From Bretschneidera sinensis (Eukaryota; Streptophyta; Magnoliopsida; Brassicales; Akaniaceae), in NCBI GenBank assembly GCA_023935145.1, contig CM043702.1, positions 74,110,820 to 74,174,819 of the forward strand: 64,000 bases of DNA, written 5' to 3'. Both the position numbers and the translations under genes were made by a program. Shown one piece after another: positions 20,252-32,640 of the stretch. Position 1 is the stretch's first letter, and the number at the start of each line of letters is the position of its first letter. The notes below the pieces were generated by a model. It saw only the letters and a program-made list of their open reading frames with translations. It searched no databases and was not told the DNA's origin.

Positions 20252-21640
20252 AATGTAGAGTCTGAGGATGCCATGTGGACATCGTAGACCTAGAGGTAGG
20301 GTTATTAATTAGAGAGGGTGTGGTAGGACCCCTGTGTTTAGAAGAGCAGACATTGAGATTGATTTTGAGTCTGTGGTTCTTGAAAGGAAATATGATGATA
20401 GTGCATCTGGTACTTGTGGTGCAGTGAAAGATTGATCAAATCCTGATATGGTAGTTAATTTTTTGAGTAGTCTTGAAAGGCATAGGGTTCAGAGAGTAGA
20501 GGGTTATTTTGTTAATGAGATGCAGAGAGATTATTTTGTTAGATTCATTAAGTTGAAAGCCCTATCTTTTAAGGGATCTAATAACCCTTCTGAAGTTGAA
20601 TCGTTGATTAAACTTATAGAATGTTTATTTGGTGTATTACCAATGACAAAAAGGTAGAGAATTATTTTTGCTTCTTTTTAATTAGAGGGTAAGGCCTCTA
20701 ATTAGTGGGATGATGTTTTCCTTAAGCTGAATATGGATGTAGATCGATCCTTAACTCGGAGTAGGTTTAAGGAAGTATTCTTTGCAAAGACTTTTTCTGA
20801 TACTTTTAGATCTCAGCAAGAAAGGAATTTTATCCAATTGAGGCAAAATTTGATGATTATGGCATAATATGATCGTAGATTTGTAACCTTATCGAGATTT
20901 ATGCATGAGCTACTGAATAACGATGAGAGATAGTGTAAAATATTTCTTAATGACTTGCACTTTGAAATACATTCTAGACTCTCATAATTGAGGCATTCTA
21001 ATTATACTACTTTGGTGGATATATCGCTTCAGATAGAGAAGGGCATCTTTAAGTCTATAGGACATAGAGAGTGGTTAAAGAGAAGTAGACCTGAGGGAAG
21101 TAGATGTGGTAGTCTGGGGATTTAGGGAGGTTTCCCACCCTAGAAGAGTCGTTCCTTTTAACAGAGACCCGTTATTCAGAGTTAACAGAGTCAGGCTAGA
21201 TCTGTAGCCTTTGTGGATAAGAGTTTTGTTGGAAAAACCCTTAGGTTTGGAAAACATCCTATGGGATTTGGAGGATTTGGTAGAGGTGTAAGTGTGCCAC
21301 CAAGAAAAGATGATGGTGATGTATTTGATAAAGAGAACATAGCATACTAAAGGGGTAATCAGATATTACATTTGTCTCGGAATTGTCCTACCTTGATGTG
21401 TTTTGCTTGTGGAGAGGGTCGACATATTAGTGTGAATTCTCAATTGAATATTAGATCAACTGAGATAGTTTCTATTGGAGGTGCTCAGAAAGACAATCAA
21501 ATAGAGGTTGTAGATCTTGGCATGTTCGAGGTAGAGCTCTAAGCAGAGGAGGAGTTGCAGAAAGAGGACATGGTAGTCAGACGTAACCCAAAGAGAGCAG
21601 AGCGTATGCACTGACCCAGCAAGATAGTTAAGCAACTCCT
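20252..21640 (+). pseudogene. gag remnant of element C
   Basis: The start region matches B's gag start (B has atgcagag at 24689; here atgtagag, a stop as the second codon). Recognisable blocks: EVESLIKLIECLFGVLPMTKR (20595-20655), FKEVFFAKTFSDTFR, QLRQNLM, and before the protease a knuckle region NCPTLMCFACGEGRHIS (21377-21430). Many stops and several frameshifts. Confidence 0.8.
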
Positions 21641-21649
21641 AAAGTCATA

Positions 21650-22010
21650 ATGGGTACAATATCTATCCTTAATAAATATGCTAGAGTATTGATTGATCCT
21701 GGTGTAACTCATTCATTTGTATCTAGTTCTTTTACTAAATCTACAGATGTATTTGTTATCCCTTTGATTTATAATATAATTGTTGAGGTCCCCACTAGGG
21801 AAAAAGTTATGATTAGAAATATCTATTGAGGATATGTTATCCATATGAGTGATAGAGAATTTGAAGTGGACTTATTACCATTGAGTATGATAGAATTTGA
21901 TTTAATATTAGGAATGGATTGATTATCGGCATATCATGTCTGGGTTGATTATTTTAGGAAGAATATAGTGTTTAGAATACCTGGCCTAGAAGAGTTTTAA
22001 GATACTTTCA
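21650..22010 (+). pseudogene. Protease remnant of element C
   Basis: Blocks in order: ILNKYARVLIDPGVTHSFVSS with active-site triplet DPG in place of D-S/T-G, VEVPTREKVMIRNIY then a stop, and EFDLILGMD followed by a stop where the partner copies read W (TGG to TGA). SAYHVWVDYFRKN follows. Confidence 0.82.
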
Positions 22011-22079
22011 CATTGTCTTATTTCTGCCTTAATAGTTAACAAATGGTTTGGGAAAGGTTGTGAGGGGTATTGAGCTTAT

Positions 22080-22463
22080 GTTGTGAATTATAATATAGAA
22101 GGTAGAACATTGGAAGAAATCTTAGTGGCATAAGATTATCCGGAGGTATTTCCTTATGAATTATCTAGTTTTCCTCCTAGTAGGGAGATTGAGTTTTCCA
22201 TTTATTTGATTTTAGGTTTTGCACTTATTTCTATAGCAACCTATAGAATTGCACCAGTTGAGTTGAGAGAGTTGAAAGTACAACTTCAAGAATTGTTAGA
22301 TAAACAATTCATTCGCCTTAGAGTATTGTCATGGGGAGCCCTGGTATTATTTGTTAAGAAAAGATGGAACAATGAGATTGTGTATAGATTGCAGGCAATT
22401 GAATAAGATAACCATTGAGAACAAGTACTCTTTACCCAAAATAGATGATATGTTTAAACAATT
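22080..22463 (+). pseudogene. RT of element C, first part
   Basis: Linker and the RT opening: [20 protein letters not shown] (22240-22300), [10 protein letters not shown], then a one-base slip, and [19 protein letters not shown] in the next frame. The reading runs to DDMFKQ at 22463, exactly where element B is inserted. Confidence 0.88.
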
Positions 22464-22785
22464 TGTAATACCTGTGTTCTTAAAGCAAGGGTAAAGAAGT
22501 AATTCGATAAATGTTACATGGAATTAAAATAATATATATATATGAAATATTTATTATTGAATAAAATAATTCTTTTGAAAAATAAAATGGAAGCATCTAG
22601 GTTTGGGACAAAAGAATAAGAGGCAGCGTCCACGTTTAGGGAAAAAAAAGGAAAAAAAGAAAAAAAAAGGAAAAAACAAATAAGAAAAAAAAGGGATGCT
22701 AACACCTAGATCCAGGTGTTGGCTGTCTAACATGCCAAATATGCATGTTAGACAACACACAACGAATAGTAGCAATGAGGGGGGT

Positions 22786-22827
<42 letters not shown>

Positions 22828-24596
22828 TTAATTTTAGTTTATTTTATTTATTTCTAACAAAATCTTGTTTAGTTTTCTTCTTTCTTCAATTAAAATTACT
22901 CTATTTCTTTAAACACCTAGGGACTCAAAGAAAAGTTGAAAAATTAAAATTTTGAAGAGGTTTACGGGATAATTTTAAAGAGATTGGAGGGAAGCTCTAA
23001 GAAGAAAAAAAAAGGCTAATAATGTGAAGTTTACTTTGGAAATTTAGCATATATGAAAATTTCCCAGAATTTGATGTAGAAATTTAAAGGGTATGAATTA
23101 TGGAAGAATTTAAGAATAAATTAGAAATTTTAATATAAATATTATGTCAGATGTTGACGATCACCAATTGGGTGAAATTGCTGAAAGGAGCATGAAAGAC
23201 AAAGAGGTGATCCAGGGGTCGCTTTAAGTGCTGCGTGGTGAGTTAGATTTACTTTTACTAATCTATATAAATATGAAATATAAAGTGATGATATTTTAAT
23301 TAATTATCAAACTATGATTGAGTGATATATGAAAGTTAGTTGATGGATATGATATGAATAATTGATATGTTAAAGATTTATTATAAAAAAAATAATATTA
23401 TTGAAATAATGAGTGGATTAAATATATAATCAAGGGATAAATGAAATTCTTGATAAGCAATGATTGATAATTTGATATGATATATGAGGAGATAATTTAA
23501 TGTATATGATAAAAGTACTAGTTTTGAGAAAGAGCTGGATAGTTAAATTGACTATTTGAATATATGCTTGTTTTTATATTATTGTTCGTATGCATAGAAC
23601 ATATTATTGTTCATATGCGTATGCATGAAATGAAAGAACCGAGAAGGCAGTCGGTCTAAATGAAACCATGATGAGCCAGTATATGCTGGAAATGAAAGAA
23701 TCGGGAAGGTAACCGGTCTAAATGAAACTGTGACAGTCGGTATATGCTGGAAATGAAAGAACTAAGAAGGTAACTGGTCTAAATGAAACCATGAAAGCCG
23801 GTATATTCTGGAAATAAAATAACCAAGTAGGCAACCGATCTAAGCTAAAAAATTTCGACATGTGGGAAGACGTTCCCAAGTAAAAATATAATTTAAATGC
23901 ATGCATTGCATTTGTTTTAAATATTGATTATTATTGCTTGAGATGTTAAAGTGTTATTCTTGATTATAAAATTATTGAAAGTTGAATGAGTCTTACAGAG
24001 AAACATATATGATGAGAAAGAAATATGAAAGTATGATAGGATAAGAATTATCTGAGTGATTGATTATGTTGTGAACCTTATAACGAGGTAATTATGAGGT
24101 AGAATTGATAGTCTCAAGATGATTAAATATATGAGAAGAAGAGATTGATAATGATGAGGATTATGGTATAAGTAGTGATAATCGAATACTATTATCAAAT
24201 TATATGAGATAGAGATAAATGAATATTGGAAGATTATTTGAAAATTTAATTCACTGAGCTTGTGAAGCTCACTCCTTATTGTTAAATAATTTCAGGTAGC
24301 AAATAGGACAGATAGATTGGTGAGCAGACATTCAGGCCGAGTCAATATATATATGCCATGTGTTCCACATCCTCAGACTAATGGAAACAAATATTGTTAA
24401 ATATTCATGCACAATATGTTGTATATAATGTTTCAGTTGGGATTTTAATAATGTTACTCCCCTGTTGAGGGTTGAGATTTATGTATGTAGATAATTGTAG
24501 TTGGTATTTTTATATTGTTGCATATATGTGTTGCACTGAGATTTCAAAAAGTAACGACATGTCTCAGGGGTGGCTAACCCGAGATGGGTTATTAAA
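22464..24596 (+). repeat. 5' LTR of element B
   Basis: Begins TGTAATACC and ends ttaaa before the primer site. U3 holds a homopurine stretch (22620-22695) and two hairpins in a row: AACACCT/AGGTGTT (22701-22720) and TGTCTAACATG/CATGTTAGACA (22724-22754). A TA repeat (22788-22822) follows that may serve as the TATA region. Confidence 0.95.
23633..23860 (+). repeat. 61-62-bp tandem array in B's 5' LTR
   Basis: Four copies start at 23633, 23695, 23756 and 23817, each with a purine start, ggtctaaatgaaac and gtatatgctggaaat. The 3' LTR has a related array at 30640-30890 with a partly rearranged number of copies, and A has remnants at 890-1060. Confidence 0.9.
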
Positions 24597-24600
24597 ATTT

Positions 24601-24612
24601 TGGTATCAAAGC
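24601..24612 (+). promoter_or_regulatory. Primer binding site of element B
   Basis: tggtatcaaagc, one base from the iMet-type consensus, four bases after the LTR. Confidence 0.88.
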
Positions 24613-24688
24613 ATTAAGTTTTATGATTCTGTAGACTGCATTAAAAATTTAAAGAAGAGGTAGATTTAAATAAAATACATTTTAATGC

Positions 24689-26100
24689 AGAGTTTGAGGA
24701 TGACACGTGGACATGCTAGAGCTAGAGGTAGAGTTCTAAATCAGAGGGGACGTGGTAGAAGAGCTGAAGCAGAGGGAGAGATTGAGTCTATGGTTATGCA
24801 AGGGAACAAGTTGCTAGTGCAGTTGGTACTAAAATAGGTAGGAGAGAATCTGATGTTAGAAAGGATGAGTTGAGAGACATTCTTGTTCGTGCTATAGAGA
24901 TAATGTATGTAGTAGAAGAAAGGGATGATAATTTACAAAAGAGATTAGAGGAAAGGCGTAGAATAGAACCTGATGTGGTGAGACAAGAGACTCATGAGGG
25001 AGAGGGTGTGTGTGCATATGAGATGCAAGAGGATTATTTTGTGAGATTTTTTTAAGTTTAGACCCCAGTCTTTTAGAGGATCTGTAAATCCTATGGTAGA
25101 TGAACAGTGGATTAAATATGTTGAGAAATATTTTGAAGTCTTACAAGTGACAAATAGACAGAAGGTTGCTTTTGCTTCATTTATGCTGGAAGGTGAGGCT
25201 TCTCAATGGTGGGAGAATATTCTGCCTAGATTGAGTACACAGGTGGATCAACCTTTAATTTGGTGTAAGTTTAAGGATGTGTTCTTTGTGAAGTATTTTC
25301 CAGATACATTTCGAGCATAGTATGAGAGAGACTTTATTCATTTAAGGCAGAATACCTTATCTGTGGCTAAGTATGATAGTAGATTTATAGCCCTGTCGAG
25401 GTTTTTACATGAGTTAGTAAATATGAAGAAGAGGAAATGTAAGAGATTTTTATATGGGTTACATTATGAAATTCGGACTAAACTCTCTTATATGGTATTG
25501 GGAATTATGCTATACTAGTGGATGAAGCATTATAGATTGAGAAAGATTTGGTGGAGTTTAGGGGTAGGAGAGATTGGTTGAAGAGGTTTAGATTTAAGGG
25601 ACCCATAGGTGGTAGCAGTATGAGTGTGTAGGGTAGGAGACTATATTAGTGGGGGCGTTCCTTGTCACAAGGAACTATAGGAGTACATTGTCAAAGGCAA
25701 GCAAGATCTATTGCTTTTGTAGCTTAGAGTAATTTTGCTGGGACCCTAAGATTTAGAAGACAGGCTATGGGAAGTGGGAGTCATGGTAGAGGATCTAAGT
25801 ATGCCACCAAAAGGAAATGGTAATATGATGTATGAACGAGAGCCAAGAGTTTTCTTTAGATGTAATTAGACAGGGCATATATCTCAGAATTGTCCTACTC
25901 AGATGTGCTTTATATGTGGTGAGGGAAGACATGTTGGTATAGGTTGTCCAGTGGGGAAATCTATGGATATAGGTGTTGGAGGTGTTGGGAGAAGACAGGT
26001 GGAGAAAGGTAGTGGATCAGGGAGTATGTGAGGCAAAGGCAGAGGATCAGTAGTTAAAAGAGGATGTGGTCGTCAGTTATAGTCGAGAGACAACAAAATC
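24689..26100 (+). pseudogene. gag remnant of element B
   Basis: Starts ATG at 24689 with an arginine-rich leader (GHARARGR). A frameshift follows near 24830. The capsid core is clear at 25093-25320: QWIKYVEKYFEVLQVTNRQK, LEGEASQWWENILPRLS and WCKFKDVFFVKYFPDTFR. The knuckle region near 25850-25930 reads C then GHISQNCPTQMCFICGEGRH, overlapping CCHC-type motifs broken by a TAG. At least ten stops occur over the gene. Confidence 0.85.
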
Positions 26101-26145
26101 TATGCATTAACCTAATAGGATGCATGAGCAACTCCTGATATTGTT

Positions 26146-27500
26146 ATGGGTATGGTATCTATTCTTGATAGACTTACTAGATTACTGATTGTTCCTTGTG
26201 CAATCCATTCTTTTGCATCCAGTGTTTATATGAAATATATTGTTGATAGTGTTAGTCCTTTGATGCATTCTATTATGGTTGAGGTTCCTACTGGGGATAG
26301 GGTTATTATTAGGAAAATTCAGCGAGGTTATGTGATTTGTCTAGCTGGTAGAGAACTTGAAGTTGATTTGTTGCCTTTAGACATAATTGATATTGATTTA
26401 ATTCTTGGGATAAATTGGTTATCTGCATATCATGCTTGGGTAGATTGTTTTAGGAAGAATGTGGTGTTCATGATAACAGGACAAGATGAGTTTAATTTTC
26501 AAGGAGAACATAAGATACTTGCGAACTATCTTATTTCTACCTTGACTGCTAGTAAATGGTTGAAGAAGGGTTGTGAGTGGTATTTGGCATATGTAGTGGA
26601 TTCTAGAAGGGAGATTAGGAAGTTTGAAGAAATCTTGGTAGTGAAAGATTTTTCTGACATATTCCTTAAGGAGTTGTCTGGTTTGCCTCCCAACAGGGAG
26701 ATTGAGTTTTCTGTTGAGGTGATTCTAGGATCAACACCCATAACTATAGCATCTTATAGAATGGCACCAGCTGAGTTGAGAGAGTTGAAAGTTCGGCTTT
26801 AGGAGTTGCTAGATAAACAATATATTCGACCTAGTGTGTCGCCTTGGGGAGCCCTTGTATTGTTTGTGAAAAAGAAGGATGGAACGATGAGGTTGTGTAT
26901 TGATTATAGACAGTTGAATAAGATCATCATCAAGAATAAATACCTTTTACCCAAGATAGATGATTTATTCAAGCAATTACAGGGGGCTAGGGTGTTTTAT
27001 AAGATAGACTTGAGATCGGGTTATCATCAGTTGAGGATAAAGGAGGGGCCATCATGAGTGCTTGTGATGCCATTTGGGTTAACTAATTCTCCTGCAACAT
27101 TTATGGATCTAATGAATTGGGTGTTTAAACCATTCTTGGATAGATTTGTGATTGTATTTATTGATGATATTCTGGTATATTCAAAGTAAGAAGAGGAGCA
27201 TGTGTAATATTTAGAGATAGTGTTGGAAATTCTGAGAAGAGAGAAATCGTATGCAAAATTCTCTAAATGTGAGTCACAAAAAATATTGCAGTTGTGTCAG
27301 GAGATGGTATAGCAGTTGACCCACATAAATTAGAGGTATTGTTGAATTGGGAAAAACCCACTAGTGTAGCTGAAATTAGAAGCTTTATGGGGTTGGCTGG
27401 TTATTATAGGAGGTTTATCCAAAACTGTTCTATGATTGCTGGACCACTAACTAGAATGACTACAAAGGAAATGAAGTTTAGGCGGTCAGAATAATGTGAG
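26146..27500 (+). pseudogene. Protease and reverse transcriptase of element B
   Basis: The first 218 codons (26146-26799) are open. Protease comes first with IVPCAIHSFASS where the active-site D-x-G should be, VEVPTGDRV, then DLILGINWLSAYHAWVD; the linker to RT ends at APAELRELKVRL before a TAG. RT continues: [43 protein letters not shown], a TGA, then [17 protein letters not shown] and an intact catalytic box [10 protein letters not shown] (about 27160-27185). A frameshift near 27270 is followed by FMGLAGYYRRFIQN. The protease has lost its aspartate, while RT keeps its two. Confidence 0.9.
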
Positions 27501-27930
27501 AGAATTTTCCAGCTATTGAAAGAGAAATTGTCTACTGATCCGGTATTAGTGCTTCCTTCTGGTGATGAAAGATTTGTGGTATATAGTGATGCATCACATC
27601 AAGGGTTGGGATGTGTGTTGATGCAACATTGAAGAGTTATAGCTTATGCTTCTATGCAATTAAAGAACAATGAGAGAAATTACTCGACCCATGATTTGCA
27701 ATTGGCTGCCATAGTTTTTGCTTTGAAGATTTGGAGACATCATTTATATGGAGCCACGTGTGAAATTTTTACTGATCATAAAAGTTTGACACATTTGCGC
27801 ACCCAAAAAGAGTTGAATGTGAGGCAAAGGAGAGGGATGCAGTTAATTAGTGACTATGACTGTACAATTCACTATCAACCAAGAAAGGCTAATGTAATAG
27901 CTGATGCATTAAGTTGAAAGTCCACAGGGA
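27501..27930 (+). pseudogene. RNase H of element B
   Basis: FQLLKEKLSTDPVLVLPSGD, then the first catalytic region [15 protein letters not shown], a stop, [33 protein letters not shown] (a second acidic region) and the terminal [18 protein letters not shown] before a TGA. Two in-frame stops and no frameshift from 27480 to 27917, so damage is modest. Confidence 0.88.
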
Positions 27931-28059
27931 GATTAACTGCTATTGGGAGTCATGAAATTAGCTTGATGGTAGAACTAAGAGAAATGAGAATGCAATTGAG
28001 TATTAGTGATAGATGAGTATTTATGGAAAAGATGGTGGTACAATCTACTATTTTTTGAT

Positions 28060-29457
28060 TGCTTGTTACAAATGCAGAGTAGAGATGAAGGGATAGAGAA
28101 GATTAGACAGGAAATATTGAGTGGGATCCCGACTTAGTTTAGAATTAGAGAAGTTGGTATAGTCGTTTTGGGACATAGAGTTTATGTTCCCAATGATGTG
28201 GAGATGAGAAAGGAGATATAAAGGGAGACTCATGATTCTGTATATTATATGTACCCAATTAATAATAAAATGCACAGGGGGTTGAGACAGAATTATTGGT
28301 GGTCAGGGATGAAGAAGGATGCAGTTGAGTATATTTCTAGATGTTGGACTTGTTAATAGGTGAAGTTTGATAATAGACATCTATTAGGTTTATTACAACC
28401 TCTTCCAATACCTGAATAGCCATGGGAGAATGTAAGCATGGATTTTGTTTCTTGTTTTCCCCGTACCTAGAGAGGTCATGATCTTGTACGGGTCATAGTG
28501 GATAGACTTTTTTAAGTCTTTGCATTTTATTCCTATTAAACTACATGGAGTCCTGGAAAGTTAGCTGAATTGTATGTAGTAGAGATTGCCAGATTACATG
28601 GAGTACCTTTAAGCATTGTATCAAACAGAGATTCTAGATTTACTTCTAGATTTTGGAGGGGTTTTCAAGAAGCTATGGGTACACAATTGTGGTTTAGTAC
28701 AACTTTTAATCCACAAACTGATGGGCAGACAGAGAGAATCATCAGAATATTAGAAGATATGTTGAGGGCAAGTGTATTGAGTTTCTCAGTGAGCTGGAAA
28801 TCTTATTTACCTTTGATTGAGTTTGCATACAATAATTAGTATCAAACTAGTATTGGGATGGCAACTTTGAGGCTCTATATAGTAGAAGGTGCAAAACTCC
28901 AATATGTTGGGAAGAAGTTGGAGAAAGAAAGATATTTGGTCCAAAAATGATAGATTTGACTACTGAGATGATCAAACTGGTTAGAGAGAACCTTAGAGCA
29001 GCATAGAACAGATAGAAGGGATATGCTGACAATAGAAGATGACCTTTTGAGTTTCAGGTTGGTGACTAGGTATTTTTGAAAATATCTCTGTGGAAGGGTG
29101 TATTGAGGTTTAAAAAGAAGGGAAAGTTGAGTCCAAGATTTGTGAGGCCATACAAGTTGATTAAGAGAGTTGGACTAGTAGCATACAGATTAGATTTGCC
29201 TCCAGAGTTAAAGCAATTACATTATGTGTTCCATGTTTCACTTTTAAGAAAGTGTTTACATGATGAATTACATAGTATTTTGAGTTAGGCTATAGAACTT
29301 CAGGTAGATTTGACCTTTATGCAAGTATCGGTCAGAATACTATACAAAAAGGAACAAGTCTTGTCTAATAAAGTTATTCCTTTGATTCAAGTATTATGGC
29401 AGAACATAGATGTTGAAGAAAGTACTTGGGAGCATGAGGCAAGAATGAGGAAAGAAT
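28060..29457 (+). pseudogene. Integrase of element B
   Basis: A degraded N-terminal zinc region (28140-28360) is followed by MDFVSCFPRT (first acidic residue, about 28438), IVDRLF, and an open stretch at 28570-28839 with GVPLSIVSNRDSRFTSRFW (second aspartate) and QTDGQTERIIRILEDMLR (glutamate). The three catalytic residues are thus still readable. Beyond 28840 stops and shifts resume. The C-terminus is open at 29076-29288: [23 protein letters not shown]. The last chromodomain-like block is frameshifted. Confidence 0.87.
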
Positions 29458-29506
29458 AGCCCTAACTTTTTCATGAATTAGGTAAGGAAATTTCGAGGAC
29501 AAAATT

Positions 29507-29526
29507 TTTAAAAGGTGGGGTAGAAT
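29507..29526 (+). promoter_or_regulatory. Polypurine tract of element B
   Basis: The purine-rich run aaaaggtgggg plus tagaat directly precedes the 3' LTR. A primer for plus-strand synthesis is expected here. Confidence 0.8.
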
Positions 29527-29808
29527 TGTAACGCCTGTGTCCTTAAAGTAAGGGTAAAGAAGTAATTCTATATATATTACATGGAATTAAAATAATATAT
29601 ATATATATATGAAAGATTTATTATTGAATAAAATAATTTTTTTGAAAATAAAATGGAAGCGTCTAGGTTTGGGAAAAAAGAAAAAGAAAAAGAAAAGGGG
29701 GTGCCAACACCTGGATCCAAGTGTTAGCTGTCTAACATGCAAAATATGCATGTTAGACAACACGCAGCAAATGGTGGTAGTGAGGTGGGCTGACTATATG
29801 TATATGTA

Positions 29809-29840
<32 letters not shown>

Positions 29841-31665
29841 ATTAGTTTTAGTTTTAGTTTATTTTATTTATTTCTTACTAAATCCTGTTTAGTTTTCTTC
29901 TTTCTTCAATTCAAATTACTCTCTTTTTTTAAATACTTGGAGACTCAAAGAAAAGTTGAAAGATTAAAATTTTGAAGAGGTTTATGGGAGAATTTTAAAT
30001 AGATTTGATGGAAGCTCTAAGAAAAACAAAAGGTAATAATGTAAAGTTTATTTTTGAAATTTAGTACACATGAAAATTTCCCAAAATTTGATGTAGAAAT
30101 TTAAAGAGTATGAATTATGGAAGAATTCAATAATAAATTAGAAATTTTAATACAAATATTGTGTCAGGTGTTGACGATCATCAATCGAGTGAAATTGCTG
30201 AAGCAGGAAAGGCAAAGAGGTGATCCACGGGTCGTTTTAAGTGCTACATAGTGAGTTAGATTTACTTTTAGTAATCGATATAAATATAAAATATAAAGTC
30301 ATGATATTTTAATTAATTATTAAACTATGATTGAATGATATATGAAAGTTGGTTGATGGATATGATTTGAATAATTGATATGATAAAGATTTATTATATG
30401 AGAAGTAATATTATTGAAATAATGAGTTGATTTAATATATAATGAAGGGATAAAGGAAATTCTTGACAAACGATGTTTGATAATTTGATATGATATATGA
30501 GGAGATAATTTAATGAATATGATAAAAATACTAATTTTGAGAAAGAGCTTGATAGCTAAATTGACTGTTTGAATGTATGCTTGTGTTTATATTATTGTTC
30601 ATATGCATATATCGTATTATTATTCATATGTGTATGCATGAAATGAAAAGAATCGGGAAGACAGCCGGTCTAAATGAAACTGTGACAGCCGGTATATGCT
30701 GAAAATTAAAGAACCGGGACGGTATTCGGTCTAAATGAAACCGTGACAGCCAGTATATTCTGGAAATGAAAGAACTGAGAAGGTAGCCGATCTAAATGAA
30801 ACCGTGAAAGCCGGTATATGCTGGAAATAAAAGAACCGTGACAACCGATATATGCTGGAAATAAAAGAACTGGGAAGGCAGTCGGTCTAAGCTAAAATAT
30901 TTCGACATGTGGGAAGACATTCCCAAATAATAATATAATTTAAATGCATGCACTACATTTGTTTTCAATATTGATTATTATTGCTTGAGATGTTAAAGTG
31001 TTATTCTTGAGTGTAAATTTATTAAAAGATGAGTGAGTCTTACAAAGAAATAGATATGATGAGAAAGAAATATGAAAGTATGATATGATAAGAATTATCT
31101 AAGTGATTGATTATGTGTTGTAAACCTCATAACGAGGTAATTATGAGGTAGAATTGATAGTCTCAAGATGATTAAATATATGGGAATAAGAGATTGATAA
31201 ATAATGAGAATTATGATATAAATAGTGATAATAGAATGCTATTATCGAATTATTTGAGATATAGATGAATGAATATTGGAAGACCATTTGAACAATTTAA
31301 TAATTCTAGTAATTTAATTCACTGAGCTTGTGAAGCTCACTCCTCATTATTAAATAATTTCAGGTAGTGGGTAGGACAGATAGATTGGTGAGCTGACATT
31401 CAGACCAAGTCATTATCTATAAGCCACATGGTCCACATCCTTAGACTAATGGAAAAACGTATTGTTAAATATTCATGCATAATATGTTGTATATAATGTT
31501 TTAGTTGGGATCTTAATAATGCAACTCTCCTTTTGAGGACTGGGGATTTATGTATGTAGATAATTTCAGTTGGTATTTTTATATTGTTGCATATATGTGT
31601 CATGCTGGGATTTCAAAAAATGACGACACATCTAGGGGTTGGCTAACCTGGGATGGGTCGTTGCA
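29527..31665 (+). repeat. 3' LTR of element B
   Basis: Begins TGTAACGCC and ends gttgca. It aligns with 22464-24596 throughout, with visible indels in the 61-bp array and the TA/TG repeat (29794-29840). The hairpin TGTCTAACATG/CATGTTAGACA is preserved near 29730-29760. Confidence 0.95.
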
Positions 31666-32170
31666 CAATTGAAAGGAGCTAGAGTAATTTCTAAGATAGA
31701 GTTGAGATCAGGATACCATCAATTGAGACTGCTTTTAGGACATGTTATGGTCACCATGAGTTTCTTGTGATGCCATTTGGATTGACTGATAGTCCGGCTG
31801 CTGCATTTAAGGATTTGATGAATAGAGTGTTTAAACCCTTTTCTTAATAAATTTTTGGTTGCATTCAGTGATGATATTCTTTTATTTTCTAAGAGTGAGG
31901 AAAAACATATAAAGCTTTTAAAAATTCTAAGGAGTGAGAAATTGTATGCTAAATTTTCTAAATGTGAGTTTTGGTTTACTGAGGTAACTTCTTTGGGGCA
32001 TTTAGTATCTAGAGGGGGAATAGCAATTGATCTTCAAAAGGTTGAAGCAGTGTTGAGTTGGGAAAAACCTACTAATGTAACTAAAATTTTAAGTTTCTTG
32101 GGATTGAATTGTTGTTACAAGAGGTTCATCCAAAATTTCTAGATAATTGCAACACCTTTTACAAGACTAA
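31666..32170 (+). pseudogene. RT of element C, second part
   Basis: Resumes with the duplicated CAATT (31666-31670) as [10 protein letters not shown] and [10 protein letters not shown] small deletion removes the next residues, then [12 protein letters not shown], a stop pair, and the catalytic box as FSDDIL (Y/F-x-D-D kept) at about 31862-31880. The thumb follows with [12 protein letters not shown] and KVEAVLSWEKPTNVTKI (open for 95 codons, 31855-32142). Confidence 0.88.
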
Positions 32171-32640
32171 TAAGGAAAGAGGTGAAATCTGTATGGTCTG
32201 AGGAGTGTGAAAAGATTTTCCAAGCATTGAAAGAGAAATTGACTACCGCCCCAATGTTAGTGATTCCTTCTAGTGATGAAGGATTTGTTATATACTGTGA
32301 TGCCTCGCATCAAGGGTTGGGATGTATGTTGACGCAACATGGGAAAGTTGTTGCTTATGCCTCTAGGAAATTTAAGAATCATGAGAGAAATTATCCTACC
32401 CATGGCTTAGAGTTGGCTATTATAGTATTTGTATGAAAGATTTGGAGACATCATGTGTATGGAGCCACTTGTAAAATTTACACTGATCATAAAAGTCTCA
32501 CATATTTACTTACCTAGAGAGAGTTCAATTTAATATAAAGGGGTTGGATGGTTTTGATTAGTGATTATGATTGTGCGATTCATTACTATCCGGGGAAACC
32601 AAATGTGGTACCCGATGCATTAATTAGAAAATCCACTGGA
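32171..32640 (+). pseudogene. RNase H remnant of element C
   Basis: An open stretch of 84 codons (32182-32436): [16 protein letters not shown], the first catalytic region [13 protein letters not shown], and the [13 protein letters not shown] block. After a stop the frame resumes with the region around TDHKSL, then CAIHYYPGKPN and PDAL. Less damaged than the RNase H of A. Confidence 0.85.

Larger units (their letters stand above)
22464..31665 (+). mobile_element. Element B: complete-length Ty3 chromovirus inserted in C's RT
   Basis: Two LTRs of 2,133 and 2,139 bp, TG...CA ends, iMet-type primer site, gag, protease, RT, RNase H, integrase and a polypurine tract in standard order, 9,202 bp in all. 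The 5-bp duplication CAATT stands on both sides (22459-22463 and 31666-31670). All genes carry stops and frameshifts, so it is inactive. It is the best reference copy in the window for A, C and K. Confidence 0.96.

Noticed and set aside
23633..23860. 61-bp repeats with CRISPR-like regularity
   Set aside because: The units are contiguous with no spacers, lie inside a plant LTR and recur in the other LTR.
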